Shown: positions 36,306 through 48,754, counted from the first letter of the stretch. The stretch: DNA of 64,000 bases from Parascedosporium putredinis (GCA_949357655.1 CASHTG010000015.1:3906001-3970000); one strand, 5' to 3'. The notes: generated by a model from the letters alone, not told the origin. Numbers and translations: made by a program.

Positions 36306-39300
36306 AGTTGAAAGAAAATAAACTTGCTTGTGCTGGCCTGCGGGCAATCGATCCATGATGGGGGAATTGATTGGGGTGATCTTCCTCCAAAGCTGGTTCC
36401 CCCATCTTCTCATGATAGGAGAGGCAAGAGGGAAAAGATCAGCAGCGAATGCCCGATAAGCTTTATGAGGAATTGCTCGCCTCTGGCCGCCTTGAGGGGA
36501 TCGAGAGCAGATCTCAAAGGTCGATCCCACGTACATGTAGATCCAGCGCAACCAACCCCAGGTCCCCGTTTTTTATGTGCGTGTAAATGTTCTTCTTCTT
36601 CCTTCGCTAACGCTTTCTGCCTCCTCTTTCTTGCGCTGCGTGCTGGCTGCTGCACCGCGCTGCTGTGGTCCTCCACTCACCCATCGTTTATCAAATTGGG
36701 GTCAATATCGATACCCGTCCGCATCTGCTCTCGACACGCGGTCCAGTACCCCGTTTTTGGATGGGAGGGGATTTGCACGCTCTCTTTTTTCTTTTCTTCT
36801 TCTTTAAAAAGTGTTTCTACGTTTGTCCTCTGGATATTGTGCCGTGAACCAACAGCCAAAGTTGCAACCTCTGCTGCGAGAGGTGATTTATATTGCACCC
36901 TCACCCCCTTTCCACAGAGAAAAAAGGTCGAAAACTTGGAACCCAAATGGCCCGATGCGGCAGAGCATCAATATGGATGAACCTGGGTATATTATCGGGG
37001 GACTTGCCTGCGCTACTCTCGACTATTAAGTCTGCCAAATCTTTGGGAAGGAGGCAAAAGGTGTGCCCCGGCCCAGAGCACGTTGGGAGACGGCATCGTC
37101 TTGTCTTTTAATCTATCTCGTAGAGTGGGTGGCCACCCACATCCACCCACATCCACACCCCCGCTCGACGGTGTGTCCTGTCCCGGTGGTCGCTTGCTCT
37201 CGCTGTGCAGCGGGAGGGGACACCTCGAAGATGTTTCCAAGCGATGTCTGGCTGCGCATGTCATGACGGACAACGGGCCAACCCTGGAGCCTGTCTAGAC
37301 TCTAGACTCTTTGTGATCTCCTCGACTGAGGGCTGTGGCGATGTGCGACCAAGTGGAATTGATTGACGGGACTCACAGTGGCATTCCCCGCACCCGTTCA
37401 ATACATATCCTCGTCCCGACTGGCACTTGACTGATTAAGACAATGATGTACGATTTCATGGATATGAAATATATGCATATATCTATGGATCACTATTACA
37501 CACAGATAGAGCGAGCCTGATAGAATTTGGGACGTTTCGTTTCTTCCCAGCTCCTTTTCGTCCCCTCTCTCCCTCTGTCAGTCGTTCTCCCTTGGACTTT
37601 CAAAGGCCATTTCCGTTGTTTAATGTTCTTCCTTCCGACGAACTGCCAAGTCCTAATAATACGTGTATTATTGACCGGAAGTGGAGCTCGAACTTGGTGT
37701 GCTTTAATTCATATTGCCGTCTGTGTGTTCTTCCAATCCAATTTCAATCCTGGCGAGTACCAGTGTACAAATAAATGGACGCACAGAGCAACGAGTGCGT
37801 GGATTACCGGGCTTTGTCTCGCTCTCTCGTGTAGTGCAGTGTTGGCTGATAATATTGACAAGCCCTCAATATTTCACCGATTCCCTTTCTCTCGGGCGAA
37901 ATGGGTCTCAATATGCCTTGAGAATCGACGGAGAGGAAACGACTCCGAACATTGAAGGGAAAGGGGAAGCCCCGGTCGTCGGGCGGGACGGGCTGCCACG
38001 GACAAATGGTTCACGCTGACTGAGCCGTGCAAAATGGGCCATTGTTGGAAAGAGATCCAATTGATCATTGCTTGGACGGAGAAATAGCCCGTTTTCAATG
38101 TTCCTCGCGGCCGTTTTGTCGATCATATTCTATTAGTGGGGAAGCGCCCTTGTGGGCTTCAGTGCTGCTTCCCGCCCCCTAAACTAAACCCCCCGCTTGG
38201 CTGAAAGAAGACGCCTGCGAGAAACAATTCGATGGCACCTTACCGCCTGGGCAGTCTTACCTTTTTCGGGTGCGAATTCGTCATCGCAGGAGAGCACAGG
38301 ATGGTGTGGCGCTTCTGGACGCGAACAGTTGAGGCAAGGGATCAAATTCAATTCATTCAATGGCGAAAGCTTGATATTTTCCGATTATTCTGTTGTATAA
38401 GAGCCCCCGCCAATTGTCTACCCAACATTCTCTTCTTCTTCTTCGTCTTCCCACAATAGTCTTTGGATGTGGATGTCGGAATGTCGAGGGGCGGCCCTCT
38501 TTTCACGGATTTCAAGGTTGATGGGCAAAATGGGGCACTTTGGCCCCTGGTGTGTTGCAGCAACTGATTGTGAATGGAGCATGTACAACAAGTACCTTGT
38601 CTCGCCCAATCCAAGCCACCACAAAACCAAATCCTGGATCCTCTCGTCACTTTAATCTTCTCCTGGGAACTGTCTCAGCCAGGAAAAGATAAAAAGGAAA
38701 GAAAAGAATGTCAGATAACCGTCACTTCATAACTGAGTCGACGCATGCATCCATTCCCTCGATCCCGGGACAGGGAGCCATTCTGAACTCTTTTTAGCAG
38801 TTTTCTGTCGATAGAAGCTGCAAGGAGCATCTTCAAGTGAAGCAATCAAGGGAATTTACGCTCAAAAGCCCCCGCCCCTAACCCCCAGCGACATGATCGT
38901 GCGACTTGCACCTTTTTTAGTGCCTGCTCTAGCCAGGAACACAAATTTCGATTTGCACTACGCACAGGCTAGGCGCGTCCGTAATCTTGCAAGCGTCGTG
39001 CTGGTTCTATTGAGGGGACTATTCCAGCCTGCCTAACCTGGTCCGTTTTCTCGAACCAGTGTAGTGTACTTCGTAACTTGTACCGAACTGGGCCTGCCTT
39101 TGTCCGTTTCTTCACGGATTTGATAGCTCACCCAAGGGGAAATGAAGGCTTGCTCTCGGACAGGCAAGAAAGGGTGGGAGGGAAAAAGGCCCAATGATGC
39201 TCTTTGCAAGGATGGATACATCGTGGAGGGGTATGGAGTACCTGCGCGGTCCACAATTTTCGCCAGTGATTGGTGGGACCTGGGGACCTGAGGACAGCTG

Positions 39301-39690
39301 CATCAAGTACCCGAGCCACACAAACCCTTGCACCCTTGCGCCCAGGGGCACGATTCAACATGAGAGGTCGAGGCCATTTTTAGCCCCGCAGGTGGGCAAA
39401 GCCACTCATCGTGATGGCACGTTATTTTGCAACCCTCAATGCGCTGGTGTATTAGTGTCCAAGCCAAGCCGAGCAGAGCAGAGCAGAAGCCCAAGCTCCG
39501 TACCGAACGAGAGGAGCTGCTGGGGAGGCAAGCTAGCGGCTGGCTGGGGGACCTGGAATACCGACACAGACTGGACACGACAGAGCAGGACACGGGTACA
39601 AGAAAAACAAGGTGGACATGTCCGCGATACCACCGCCACTTCGGTACCTTGGCGTTTTTCTTTGCTTCTGCCTTCTGTTCCTCCGCTGGC

Positions 39691-39848
39691 TAGCAAGTGG
39701 TGGACAAAAATATCGGGACTGCAAAATCATTTTGTCCACCAGAGCAGGCACCTCGCCACCAAATCACCTCTGTACTGCCCCCTGTACCCTCAGCTATAGT
39801 GAGCTTGAATATTTTGCAGTCCCGTTTATTTTGTCCCCCACTTGGCTA
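39691..39848. mobile_element. MITE-like element with about 38-bp terminal inverted repeats
   Basis: The left end (39691-39727, starting TAGCAAGTGGTGGACAAAA) and the reverse complement of the right end (39811-39848, starting TAGCCAAGTGGGGGACAAAA) match over about 37-38 positions with one gap and four mismatches; both share CGGGACTGCAAAAT at the inner edge. A perfect 11-bp inner inverted repeat GGTGGACAAAA/TTTTGTCCACC (39699-39709 and 39730-39740) makes a second hairpin. Total length is 158 bp, with no coding capacity. TA at each outer edge fits a Tc1/mariner-type target duplication. Alternatively a 12-bp direct repeat TGGCTAGCAAGT (39687-39698 and 39843-39854) could be the target duplication. 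Family unassigned. Confidence 0.75.
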
Positions 39849-40263
39849 GCAAGTCCAATACCGCATGCGGAGACCAGGTGTCGCCTGGCCGCCCCCTGCT
39901 TCCCTGGCCTGGCTCCATCGATTGATGCACCGCACTGCAATTTCGCGCTCAGCACCGACCCGACAAGGTTCAAGGCGCTGGTGCTCCAGGCAGGGGGGCA
40001 GAGATGAGCGGACACGATGGCTGATGGTGCCTCCTCCGGCCGGACATTCCAACGTTGCGCTGCAGAGGCCAAAGGGAACGAACGCGCGCGTCTCTCTTTG
40101 CCCAGGGATAAACCTCGTATCGGAGGGCGGTTTTCTCGTAACTCCATCGGTGTTTCCTGTCCACTCACCGTTTCCGTTTGTTCGCGAGCGCCTCAAAGCA
40201 AAGCGGTTCCCGAACAATACAGATAATAGAGGGAGGCTCGTGCTGACTGGTTCCGAGAAAGAT

Positions 40264-40290
40264 GGTGGTGGTGGTGGTGGTGGTGGTGGT
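40264..40290. repeat. (GGT)9 microsatellite
   Basis: Nine perfect GGT triplets in non-coding DNA. No confirmed protein frame crosses it. Confidence 0.9.
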
Positions 40291-43167
40291 CGCTGACTCC
40301 ATGCTTTTCTCCCACCTCCTCTCGAGATCCCGAGAGGTGGCGAGAGACTCTCGCTCGCTCGCGTTCAAACGGTGGCACCGGGTGTTTCTCGTTTCTTTAC
40401 TTTCTGGCTTTCTTCCCTTCTCTTCGTATTCTTTCGTTGCTTCTGGAGTGTGTCTTTTCGGGGATTCTTTTTCCTTCTCCTCTTCCTCGGCCAGCGGCCA
40501 GAGAGGAACTCATCTCGCGTGCGTGGTGGGAAAAGGGCTTTGCGATGTTTGGTTTTCATGTATGTTACGCTACCCTGCTGCGTGTTTCTCCTCCCTCCCG
40601 TCATTTCCTTTTTCATGTAGGCTAATGACTGATTGCAGCAAACAGTCAATGGAATGCACAAAGTATCAATTGATGTGGTGGAGGCATTTCCAAGAACCAA
40701 ATGGTAGGAAGAGAGAGAAGGTACCGAGTGTGAGAAAGGGGGTGTGTGTACTTTGGTACCTGAATGGGGGAGCAAGACGGTGGAATGAGCAGAGGCGGGT
40801 GACGGCTCAAATGGAAGAAGGCGAGGAATAGCCAGAGAAAAAAGAAGAAAGAAAAACGGACACTCAAAAGTCCTATCCTTTCAAAAATTGACGGTGCGTG
40901 ACCTAATGGCCCATAGCGAATACCAAGTCACCGGAAAGGGCTCTGGGTATTGCCCTCAATGTTATGGGCGAACGGGCAATAGCATGGATGAGGAATGGGG
41001 AAGCAATATGCGAGTACCTCGACAATACCCACGACGGCTTTCGCATTTTGCCTGTATGTCAGTTGCGCTGACAGACACATCACCTGTATCCGACGAGTAC
41101 CTTCCTTCGTCATTCACCAATATGGGTCAAATCTTCCAGTTGGCTCAAATCCATACGCCTGCTTCCGAAACCAGACTATTAACTGCGAGCTGTGATGTGC
41201 CCCCAGCCCATCCATCCATGGAACCACTTTCTGCTCCGATGAGTGGCAAGCATGGTTGGATTGTTCCTCGAGACTGAACCATTTCGTACAAAGTAGAAGA
41301 TGCATTTGGACAAGTCACGCCCGTCTTGGCCGAAGACGGTGGGCATTTCATTGACCCTCGCGAGGAATTGATGGCTCTGGGTGGACCTGTCTGCAAGGCG
41401 ATGACTGGTGCTGTGCTTTGTTAGTCCAAGTCGACAAGCAAGAGTGAGAGAGCGCGCACGAGAAAAGCAAGGGCCGCCTTTCATTGTTTGACTCCATGTC
41501 CCCGTCCTGCAAACTTTTGTGTGGGTGGGACTTGGAAAAACGCAATCTCTCGATAGGAAAACAGGTCCTGGCTTGACCGGACTGGCACTGGCACACGAGA
41601 AGCGTTGGTTCCTGGATGTCGGCAGGGCCTCACTTGTGGCGGCGAGAGCTCCGCGTGTTGTGGAGTGTGTAAGTCGTGTGTGGTGGAGCGTGGTGGAGGG
41701 TGCCTTGTGCCTTGCAACGGTACAGGGCCAGTCGGACGGTGGGAGAGAATTGACCGTTTCACCTGCAGGTGGCTGGGAAATCTCATCACCATTGGCTGCG
41801 TGTGACCCTCCCCACTCTTATTGCGCCCCATCTCGGAATTCGCTCGCGAGAGCTCAGTTGCGCTTCATCAAGGTGCTCTCCGTCTGCCACACATGTACGA
41901 AGTACTCCCACCGTTTAATCCCGCCCTGGCTCATCTCAAAAGTCTTGCTTGGTGCCAGCGATCCTGGCTCCACTTCCACTCCACCCTCTCACGCCCCTCC
42001 CCTTCCCTACTCCCACTAAAAATCGTGGGCCCGTCGCCTGTCAAGTGTCTCTGTCGCCCTCTTTCCCCCTAGTGCAAGCGTAGCGTAGGTCGTGTTTCCC
42101 TGCCCTGCCCTTTCATTCTCCCGAACCTTGGCTCCACCGTCCGTCACCCGCGCTCTCTCTCGCTCTCTCTCTCCGTCTCTGCCCTGGCCGTTCCTTTGCC
42201 CTCCCAAAGGCGCGCGCGGTCCACCTTCCCTTTTCCCCTACCTCCCTTTTCCCGCCACCTGATCCCTCTCTTTTAACTACCCTCCTCCTCCTTCCCTTTT
42301 TCTTCCCCTTCCCTCCACCCCCTTCACCGAGATCGTACTCGCCCCCGTCCGACAAGATTCTTCGCGGCGACGACGTTTCCTTTCGATTCTCGCGAGCGCC
42401 TGCGCGCCTTTAATCCGCCCGATACGAGCCCGGCGTTCCTTTTCCTCCTTCTCTTCAACTCTCGCCCTTCTTTTTGCTTTCGACGACGAGACGAAGTTGC
42501 CTTTGACGACGACGAGATTTCCAACGGTACGAAATGGAAATCTAAGGAAACGGTCAAGCGATCACGAACACGAAAGCAAGCCCTCGATCTTTGGCCAATG
42601 TCTTTGATCTTGCCGTATTCTCGCCCGCCGACGATAGACAGGATATCCATGCTCTGACGGAGGATCTGACGATTTTGAATTTTTTTGGAATACGCCGGAA
42701 CCAATCTCAACCCCAATTTTTGTCGACGAATATTCGTCGAGTCGCTCTTTTAAACAAACATAACGATACGAAATGTGCGTTTCATTTCTTCTTGTTCTTC
42801 GTTGCCGATTCCTCCCGCCCGCGTCAACAATCCCGTGAGTCGTGCAAGTTGCTGTGCGCAACTCGTTGCATCTTCTCTAGATCACTCCCGAGTTCGCATT
42901 TGACTTGGGCCGTGGGACAGAGAAAGAGAGATAGGGACGACGACAAATGGGGGCAAATGGGAGAGGACGGCGAGTGCTGTGCCTCATTTTCCTGGAACCT
43001 GGCCCAATTTGTTTGCGCGGGTGATCTCGTGGATCATTCATGCACCTCGGATCCTGGCTCCACGATGACGGAAAATGGCGAGTCATTGCTAACATTACCG
43101 GCTTGTAGATCTACGCTCATTGACTATAATTGTCAAGTACGCTCTTTTACAATTAAACCCTGACATA

Positions 43168-43235
43168 GTGAGTACCGCCATGGGCCCCGCAGCGAGCATT
43201 ATTAGTATGGAGTGGTGCTGACGGAGGAGTTGCAG
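43168..43235 (+). other. Probable 5'-leader intron of MSB2
   Basis: GTGAGT donor at 43168, a CTGAC branch-site motif at 43218-43222 and a TTGCAG acceptor ending at 43235 define a 68-bp canonical fungal intron located 48 bp before the MSB2 ATG. It lies outside the coding frame, so it would be a 5' UTR intron. Inferred from motifs only. Confidence 0.45.
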
Positions 43236-43283
43236 AACACAAGTATTCTCTATACACAACGAAAAACGAATCTACGGTGAAAA

Positions 43284-45654
43284 ATGCAGCCAAAGTCGTG
43301 GACTGTGGTTCTCGCATTGGCGTCGTTGGCTTCGACCGCCATCGCTGCTAATGACCGCCCAAGGATATACTTCCCCGCCACGTCAAGAGACAGTTTATCA
43401 ACTCGACCTCGACCCAACAGGACACCTTCCCTCCTGTGACGGAGCTTCCCACTGAGACCGAGCTGCCCATCGAGACGGCAACCCCCGAGAATGAGGATGA
43501 GGATGAGTCTTCGACGGAGGCCGGAGAACCCACTGTCGAGGTACCCGTCGACACCATCACCGAGTCGCTCGCCGAGTCGGAGTCCATCATCGACATCATC
43601 ACCGAGTCCCTGGCTGAGTCGAGCTCGTCGCCCGAGCTTGTGCGTGACACCTCGGATATCCTAACTCTCTCGATCCCGACAACCATTCTAGTGACCACCA
43701 CGCCTCCTCCTTCAGCCAGCCCGCCCGAGACTATTGTCCAGCCTACCCAAGCGAGCGAGGCCGAGGAGACGGAGCCGGAGGAGACTGAATCTGCTCCCGA
43801 AGAGACTATCAGCACCCCCGCCACCGAGGAGGAGGAAGGCACTGAAGTCGCCCCCGTTCCCGTTCCCGAGACGACCAAGACCTCGACAAGCTCTGGTATC
43901 GTCATTGCTCCCGGCGGTGTTGTGACGGAGGAATCGAGCTCTGCCGCCCAAGTCGAGACCACCACTTCGGCGGCCGCTCCTACCACGACCACGACCAAGG
44001 AGGCTACCAAGCCCGAGGAGACCGAGGAGAAGCCCGAGGAGAAGCCGGCTGAGGAGACGACTACCGAAGGCGCTGTCGTTGTACCCGCTGATTCCACAAC
44101 CACCACTCCTCCTGCCGACCCTACCACCACGGCCAAGGTCGAGACCGTCACTCCGCAGGAACCCGAACCCACCGAGCCTCCTGTTGTTGTGGTGCCTACG
44201 ACCACCACCAGCAAGGGCATCATTGATGGAGTGGTGGATCCTATTGAGTCGATCATCTCGAGCATCGTCAACCCCGATCCTCCGGCCAACACTACCACGG
44301 ATGTCGTCATCCCCAACCCGACGCCTACGGACGAGCCCGTCACCGTGACTCCCCAGGAGCCCAAGCCTACCGACCCTCCCGTGGACCCTTCGCCGACCGA
44401 TCCCCCGTGGACCCCACGGTGACTCCCCAGGAGCCCACCCCGACGGACCCTACCCCTACTGATGTGCCTCCTACCGTGACTCCCCAGGAGCCCCAGCCGA
44501 CGGATCCGACCGTTACCCCCAGGAGCCTGACCAACCGGCGGACCTCAGGAGCCCGACACGACGACGACGTCGGATGAACCCGTCACGACCCCTCCCCCGG
44601 CAACACGACGGTTTCGGAGCCTCCCGAGGAGCCGACCACCGTGGTGCCCCTCCCGTGGCGGACACGACGACTTTTACTAGCGTGCCCGCGGCGAGCACGG
44701 TGATTGGCAAGGATGCCTGGCTTGGTACCAAGCTGGCTGCAGACGACGCGACGGCGACTGCCAACTCGGAGCTCCCGGCGCCTACCAACGGCGAGGAGCT
44801 TCCTGCGGGCATGCCCAAGACGATTGATGCCTCGGATGATGTTGTGACGCAACCAGCGGGCACGACGTTGATCCGCATCGTGTTTGACCGCCGTCTCCAC
44901 TACGAATTCGTGGCGGAGAACTTTACTGCTGCCCAGCAGATCTTTACTTTCCTCCCGCAGGTGATCTCGTACGGCGAGGGCATCGACGAGAAGGACATTC
45001 GCATGTTGCGATTGGTGCCGATCGAGACCAAGCAGAAGAAGGGATGGATCACGACGTCGGCGCTGGCGTACGTGCCAACCAGCATCATTGACGCGCTCCA
45101 GATCGACATCCACCTGACCAACTCGGCTCTCTACCACCACCCCGTGCCCCTCGCCTTCGAGCTCGCCTCGGCGATCGACCCTCGTACGGCATCTTCCCCG
45201 GCAGCGAGGGTGAGGCGAGCAACAGCGACGCCTCGGGCGAGCCCGGTGGCTCTCCCTTCACCAACAGCGACCCCGACAGCAACGCTGGCGAGGAGCAGTC
45301 TCCGTCTCAAAAGGGCGCGACTGTGGGTATCGCCTTTGGCGCGGTCAGTATTGCGGTAGCGTACGGCGCGGCCATGTTCCTCGTCGCGCGTCGGTACAAG
45401 CGCAAGAAGCAGGCGCACCGCCGAGCGAGCTCCGTTACCGAAGTTACGCACTCGGACATGCGGTACAGCGGGTCGGGCAGCCCCGCGGCAGCTATGATGG
45501 GTGGCGCCCTCCTGAGCCGGGACTTCTCCAGCTACGGCGGCGTTGCTGGTGGAAGGAAAGCCACGGCAGCGGACGCAGCGGCGCGGGCAACTCGGGCCGC
45601 ACCGCCTACATCTCGGCGCCTGTTGCGGCGGAGAACTCTCTCGGATGGAACTAA
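43284..45654 (+). CDS. MSB2: Msb2-type signalling mucin
   Basis: Msb2 is a single-pass surface mucin that senses surface and osmotic cues and feeds the Cdc42-Ste20-Ste11 MAPK module controlling filamentous or invasive growth. Start ATG 43284 with a signal peptide (MQPKSWTVVLALASLASTAI). It is followed by a Thr/Ser/Pro/Glu-rich mucin region and tandem TVTPQEP-PTDPP repeats (about 44330-44530). The conserved extracellular domain includes LHYEFVAENFTAAQQIFTFL, IDEKDIRMLRLVPIE and ALAYVPTSIIDALQIDIHLT. A membrane span (ATVGIAFGAVSIAVAYGAAM, about 45315-45380) is followed by RRYKRKK and a short cytosolic tail ending AYISAPVAAENSLGWN. No coding intron. Eight bases are missing (near 43358, 44402-44406, 44516-44520, 44546, 44592, 44645, 45180 and 45558); restored length is 792 aa. 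A dibasic KR follows the signal peptide closely, a possible processing site. Identification rests on the conserved ectodomain and tail. Confidence 0.88.
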
Positions 45655-47561
45655 AACAGGTCTCAAAAGAGTTTTTGTTTTTTTTTTTTGTTGTGAAGCG
45701 GGCGGATAGGATAACGTGGAGCGTGGAGGTCAAGGAACAGGCGAGAGATGTACTGTGCTGAAGAGTGAAGGAGATGTGTGTGTGTGTGAGAGTGTGTATG
45801 TACGTGTCCAAACTCTTTGGAGAGCCTGTGATTTTTTCCTCCTTGGCCTCTATTTTTTTTTTTTTAACCATGAAACCACGGAAGAGGCAAAGGGAAAGAG
45901 GAAAGGCAAAGGCTACAAGAGTCGAAGCCACTTCTCTCGTCTTGCTTTTGCTCGACTTTTGCTCTCTTTCGGGGATCTTGATTTATTGGTGCACCCGGAC
46001 CATGTTACGCTTGGATACCCGTTCGGGAGGCACGGTCGTCAACCAACATATATTTTATTTTTCCTTTCTTCTTTATATTCTTTCTTCTACAGCATTTATT
46101 CTCTCTTCTAAAACACAAACCTTTTTTTTTTACACTCTGCTGAAGATTTTGACCCTCTTGAAGACTGTGACTTGTCCGTTGGGCAGTCTGGTTCTCTCTC
46201 TCACTCGTGCCTCTCCGTGTCTCCTGTCACCTGTCTCTTTCGCCCGAATGTTGCTTTCGTGTATATTCTGGCGGGAGTGGGTGGACGATGAATGTATGGA
46301 GGTATTCGGGGAAGAATAACGGTCTCCCGCAGCACGATGCACTTTGGTGCAGATATATTTGTACATTAGGTCTCCAAAGCAGTGTCTTTGGGAATTTACT
46401 AGGCCGTTTAATCTTGGGCCCTTATCAGTGTCCTCAACCTCTGCAAGGCTCGTGTTGTTCTAACCAGCCGTTGCTCAAGGTGACTCGCCTCGAAACCCTC
46501 CCTTGACGTGAGCTTGCGTGCTTTGGGTACTTTTGCTAGATTTAGTGTCCACGGCTGCCTATGTGTGTGTGTGTGTGTGTACATGTGCATGTATTCTCCG
46601 AAATCGCAAGAGATTCACTCATTTGACTTTGGGAGGACGAATCCACCCACGGCGATGCTTCTTCTACCGGTGGGAGTGCGCGAGTCAGGCTTATACCACT
46701 GCCTTGTCTCCGTCACAACCCGCGAGGATCCCCCGCCCCGCCCTCCGAGTATTGTTAGCTTGCACTGTGTTTCCTTCCTATGCTTTGGTAGTTTGGTTCT
46801 TTTTTACATCCATGTTCTTGGAGAACAAACACATACAAAAGCTTGGACAGCCTTTCTTACCAAGATGGTGAAGCAGCGTTTCGTAGTGAGTGGAACCGGG
46901 GAGGAGGCGTCTGCCATTGTTCCTACGGTGTTTCGTGTAGTTCAAAGGGGGTGGGCCAAGGGATCTAAGAGAGAAAATAGTTTGGTGCATGTCGTGGCTG
47001 GATACTCTGGGAATGTTTTGCCGCGACCGGGCGAACCATGACATCGACGGCGGGATGGAGATGGGGCCGGAGAAGACTAGGAAAACGGTGCTAGACTTGA
47101 AAGCTTATGTTTTCCGTATCGGCTTTGTTCTGTTTTATTTCTTGAACCCTGGAATAGAGCCTTGAAGATGAGCTTGTCGAAGGATGAAGAATATTAGATG
47201 TGGTGTTGTAGTGTTGTCTAACATCAATTGATGTCGTGCCTTTACGTATGTGCTTTTAAATGCTCCTGTTAATATATGTGCTGCTACTTTTGGTGGGCGT
47301 CTGGACAAGGGTCGAGCACTGCCATTGAAAAATTGCGGGGAGGGGTCATTTGGTCGTTTGGAGGGGAGAAATAGAAAGCTCGAAATTTTTGATTTTTTTC
47401 TTCCGTTTTCCTCGTCTCCCATTTCTTGCTTGCTTCGATTCACGACCACAATACCGAAACACCTCCTCAACAAAGTTTCCTTTGGCCAACGAGCCAGTCT
47501 TTTGGAACGAAACAAGGATAAACGCCCGCTCCCTCGAAAACTCCCCATACCACGCAACACA
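45655..47561. other. MSB2-BCP1 intergenic region
   Basis: About 1.9 kb, holding the MSB2 3' UTR and BCP1 promoter. It contains GT-rich tracts at about 45775-45805 and 46562-46580 and several T runs (45673-45689, 45851-45866, 46122-46131). No gene seen. Confidence 0.55.
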
Positions 47562-48754
47562 ATGGGCAAGAAGCGCGACAGAGACTCCCTCACCAAGGGA
47601 AACCCCAAGCGCGATGCCGACGCCATGGACGAGGACGGTTCCGAAGAAGAGGTGAGAAAGAGTCCCCGTTATTTTTCTTTATGGCCTATCCTGCTCTTGT
47701 AGTTCCCTTGTTTCCCTTGTTTCTAACGGTTCCCCCATCTTCAATGTGCGCGCGCAGGACTTCGACATGGTCAACGTAGACTTTGAATGGTTCAACTTCG
47801 ACTCCACCATCGACTTCCACGGCACCAAATCCCTCCTCCGCCAGCTCCTCGACGTCGACAGCGCCCTCTTCGACATCTCCGCCCTCGCCGACGTCGTGCT
47901 CGCCAACAACGCCGTCGGCTCCTCCGTCAAGGTCGACGGCCGCGAGACGGACCCCTACGCCCTCGTCACCGCCGTGCCCCTCCCCACCCGCCGCCCCGCG
48001 CCACCCTCCGTCACAGCCCCCGACGCGTCCCCGCCCTCGACGCCCTCGTCACCTACCTCGCATCCAAAGCTTCTTCCTCTAGCCCTTCTTTTACCGCCGT
48101 GCTCGAGGACCCCACCGCCGCCGTCGGCCTCGTCGTCAGCGAGCGCCTCATCAACATGCCCTCCGAGGTCGCCGGCCCCCTGTACACCATGCTCCTCGAC
48201 GAGCTCGACGACGCCGTCGAGGAAAAGGAACCTTACGACTTTACCCACTTCCTCCTTCCCTCCCGCGTCTACTCCGAGGTCCTGCCCGACCCGGACGTCC
48301 GCGACGCCGACCACCCCGCCTCCCCGAACCCAGCACCAAGAAGCAAAAGGGATCCGCTTCTTCTTCTTCCCGTGCCGCCGCTGCTTCGGCCTCGGCCTCG
48401 GATGCCGTCTTTTACTTTCACCCCGAAGACGAGGTCCTGGCCCGCTTCGCGCAAGCTACCGCCTCGTACGACTTTACCCGCGAGGGCGAGGCCAACGCCG
48501 ATAGCAAGCGCGCCTTCCAGGACATGGGCGTCAAGACCCGCGGCGTCGTCATGCTCTTTGACAAGCAGGGCTTCAAGGCCGCCGTGGCTGCTGTCGCCGA
48601 GTTTTTGAGGGTGGTGCGGCGGCGTGAGGGAGAAAAAAGGAACAAAAAAGATGGCCATGAACGGGAGGAGGTTGTTTTTCTAACTTTTGGTTGGGTATGG
48701 AATGGGAAATTTTACCCGCGGCGTTGCGTTTTCTTACTTTTTCGGGTTGCTTGA
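47562..48754 (+). CDS. BCP1: Bcp1/BCCIP-family protein
   Basis: Bcp1 is a nuclear chaperone for ribosomal protein Rpl23 and is needed for nuclear export of Mss4; it is related to human BCCIP. Start ATG 47562 (MGKKRDRDSLTKGNPKRDAD), an acidic stretch, then intron 47652-47757 (GTGAGA...GCAG). Family signatures follow: VDFEWFNFDSTIDFHG, TKSLLRQLLDVDSALFDISA, SVKVDGRETDPYALV, AVLEDPTAAVGLVVSERLIN, MPSEVAGPLYTMLLDEL and PYDFTHFLLPSRVYSE, then FYFHPEDEVLARFAQATASY and GVVMLFDKQGFKAAVAAVAE. Single bases are missing near 47985-48010 and 48305-48330. The open frame runs to 48754, but the last 40 or so residues do not look like the family. One more lost G near 48610 would end the protein at the TGA at 48625-48627 (about 320 aa), which I think more likely. 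Convergent with MDV1. Confidence 0.88.

Larger units (their letters stand above)
26750..43167. other. 16-kb interval with no recognisable gene
   Basis: Between the divergent FKBP12 and MSB2 starts I find no frame resembling a known protein, and no rRNA, tRNA or transposase. It holds a MITE-like element (39691-39848), a 65-bp tandem duplication (34741-34870), a 13-bp triplication with hairpin (35756-35815), a 14-bp-arm hairpin (36267-36305) and microsatellites of CA, GT and GGT. The last kilobase before MSB2 is strongly C/T-rich (about 42050-42320) and likely carries its promoter. Non-coding transcripts or genes fragmented by sequence errors remain possible. Confidence 0.5.

Noticed and set aside
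43348..44364. A 338-codon minus-strand open frame rich in Ser, Val and Gly.
   Set aside because: It is antisense to the repetitive MSB2 mucin region; its composition mirrors the Thr/Glu/Pro codons of the real gene.
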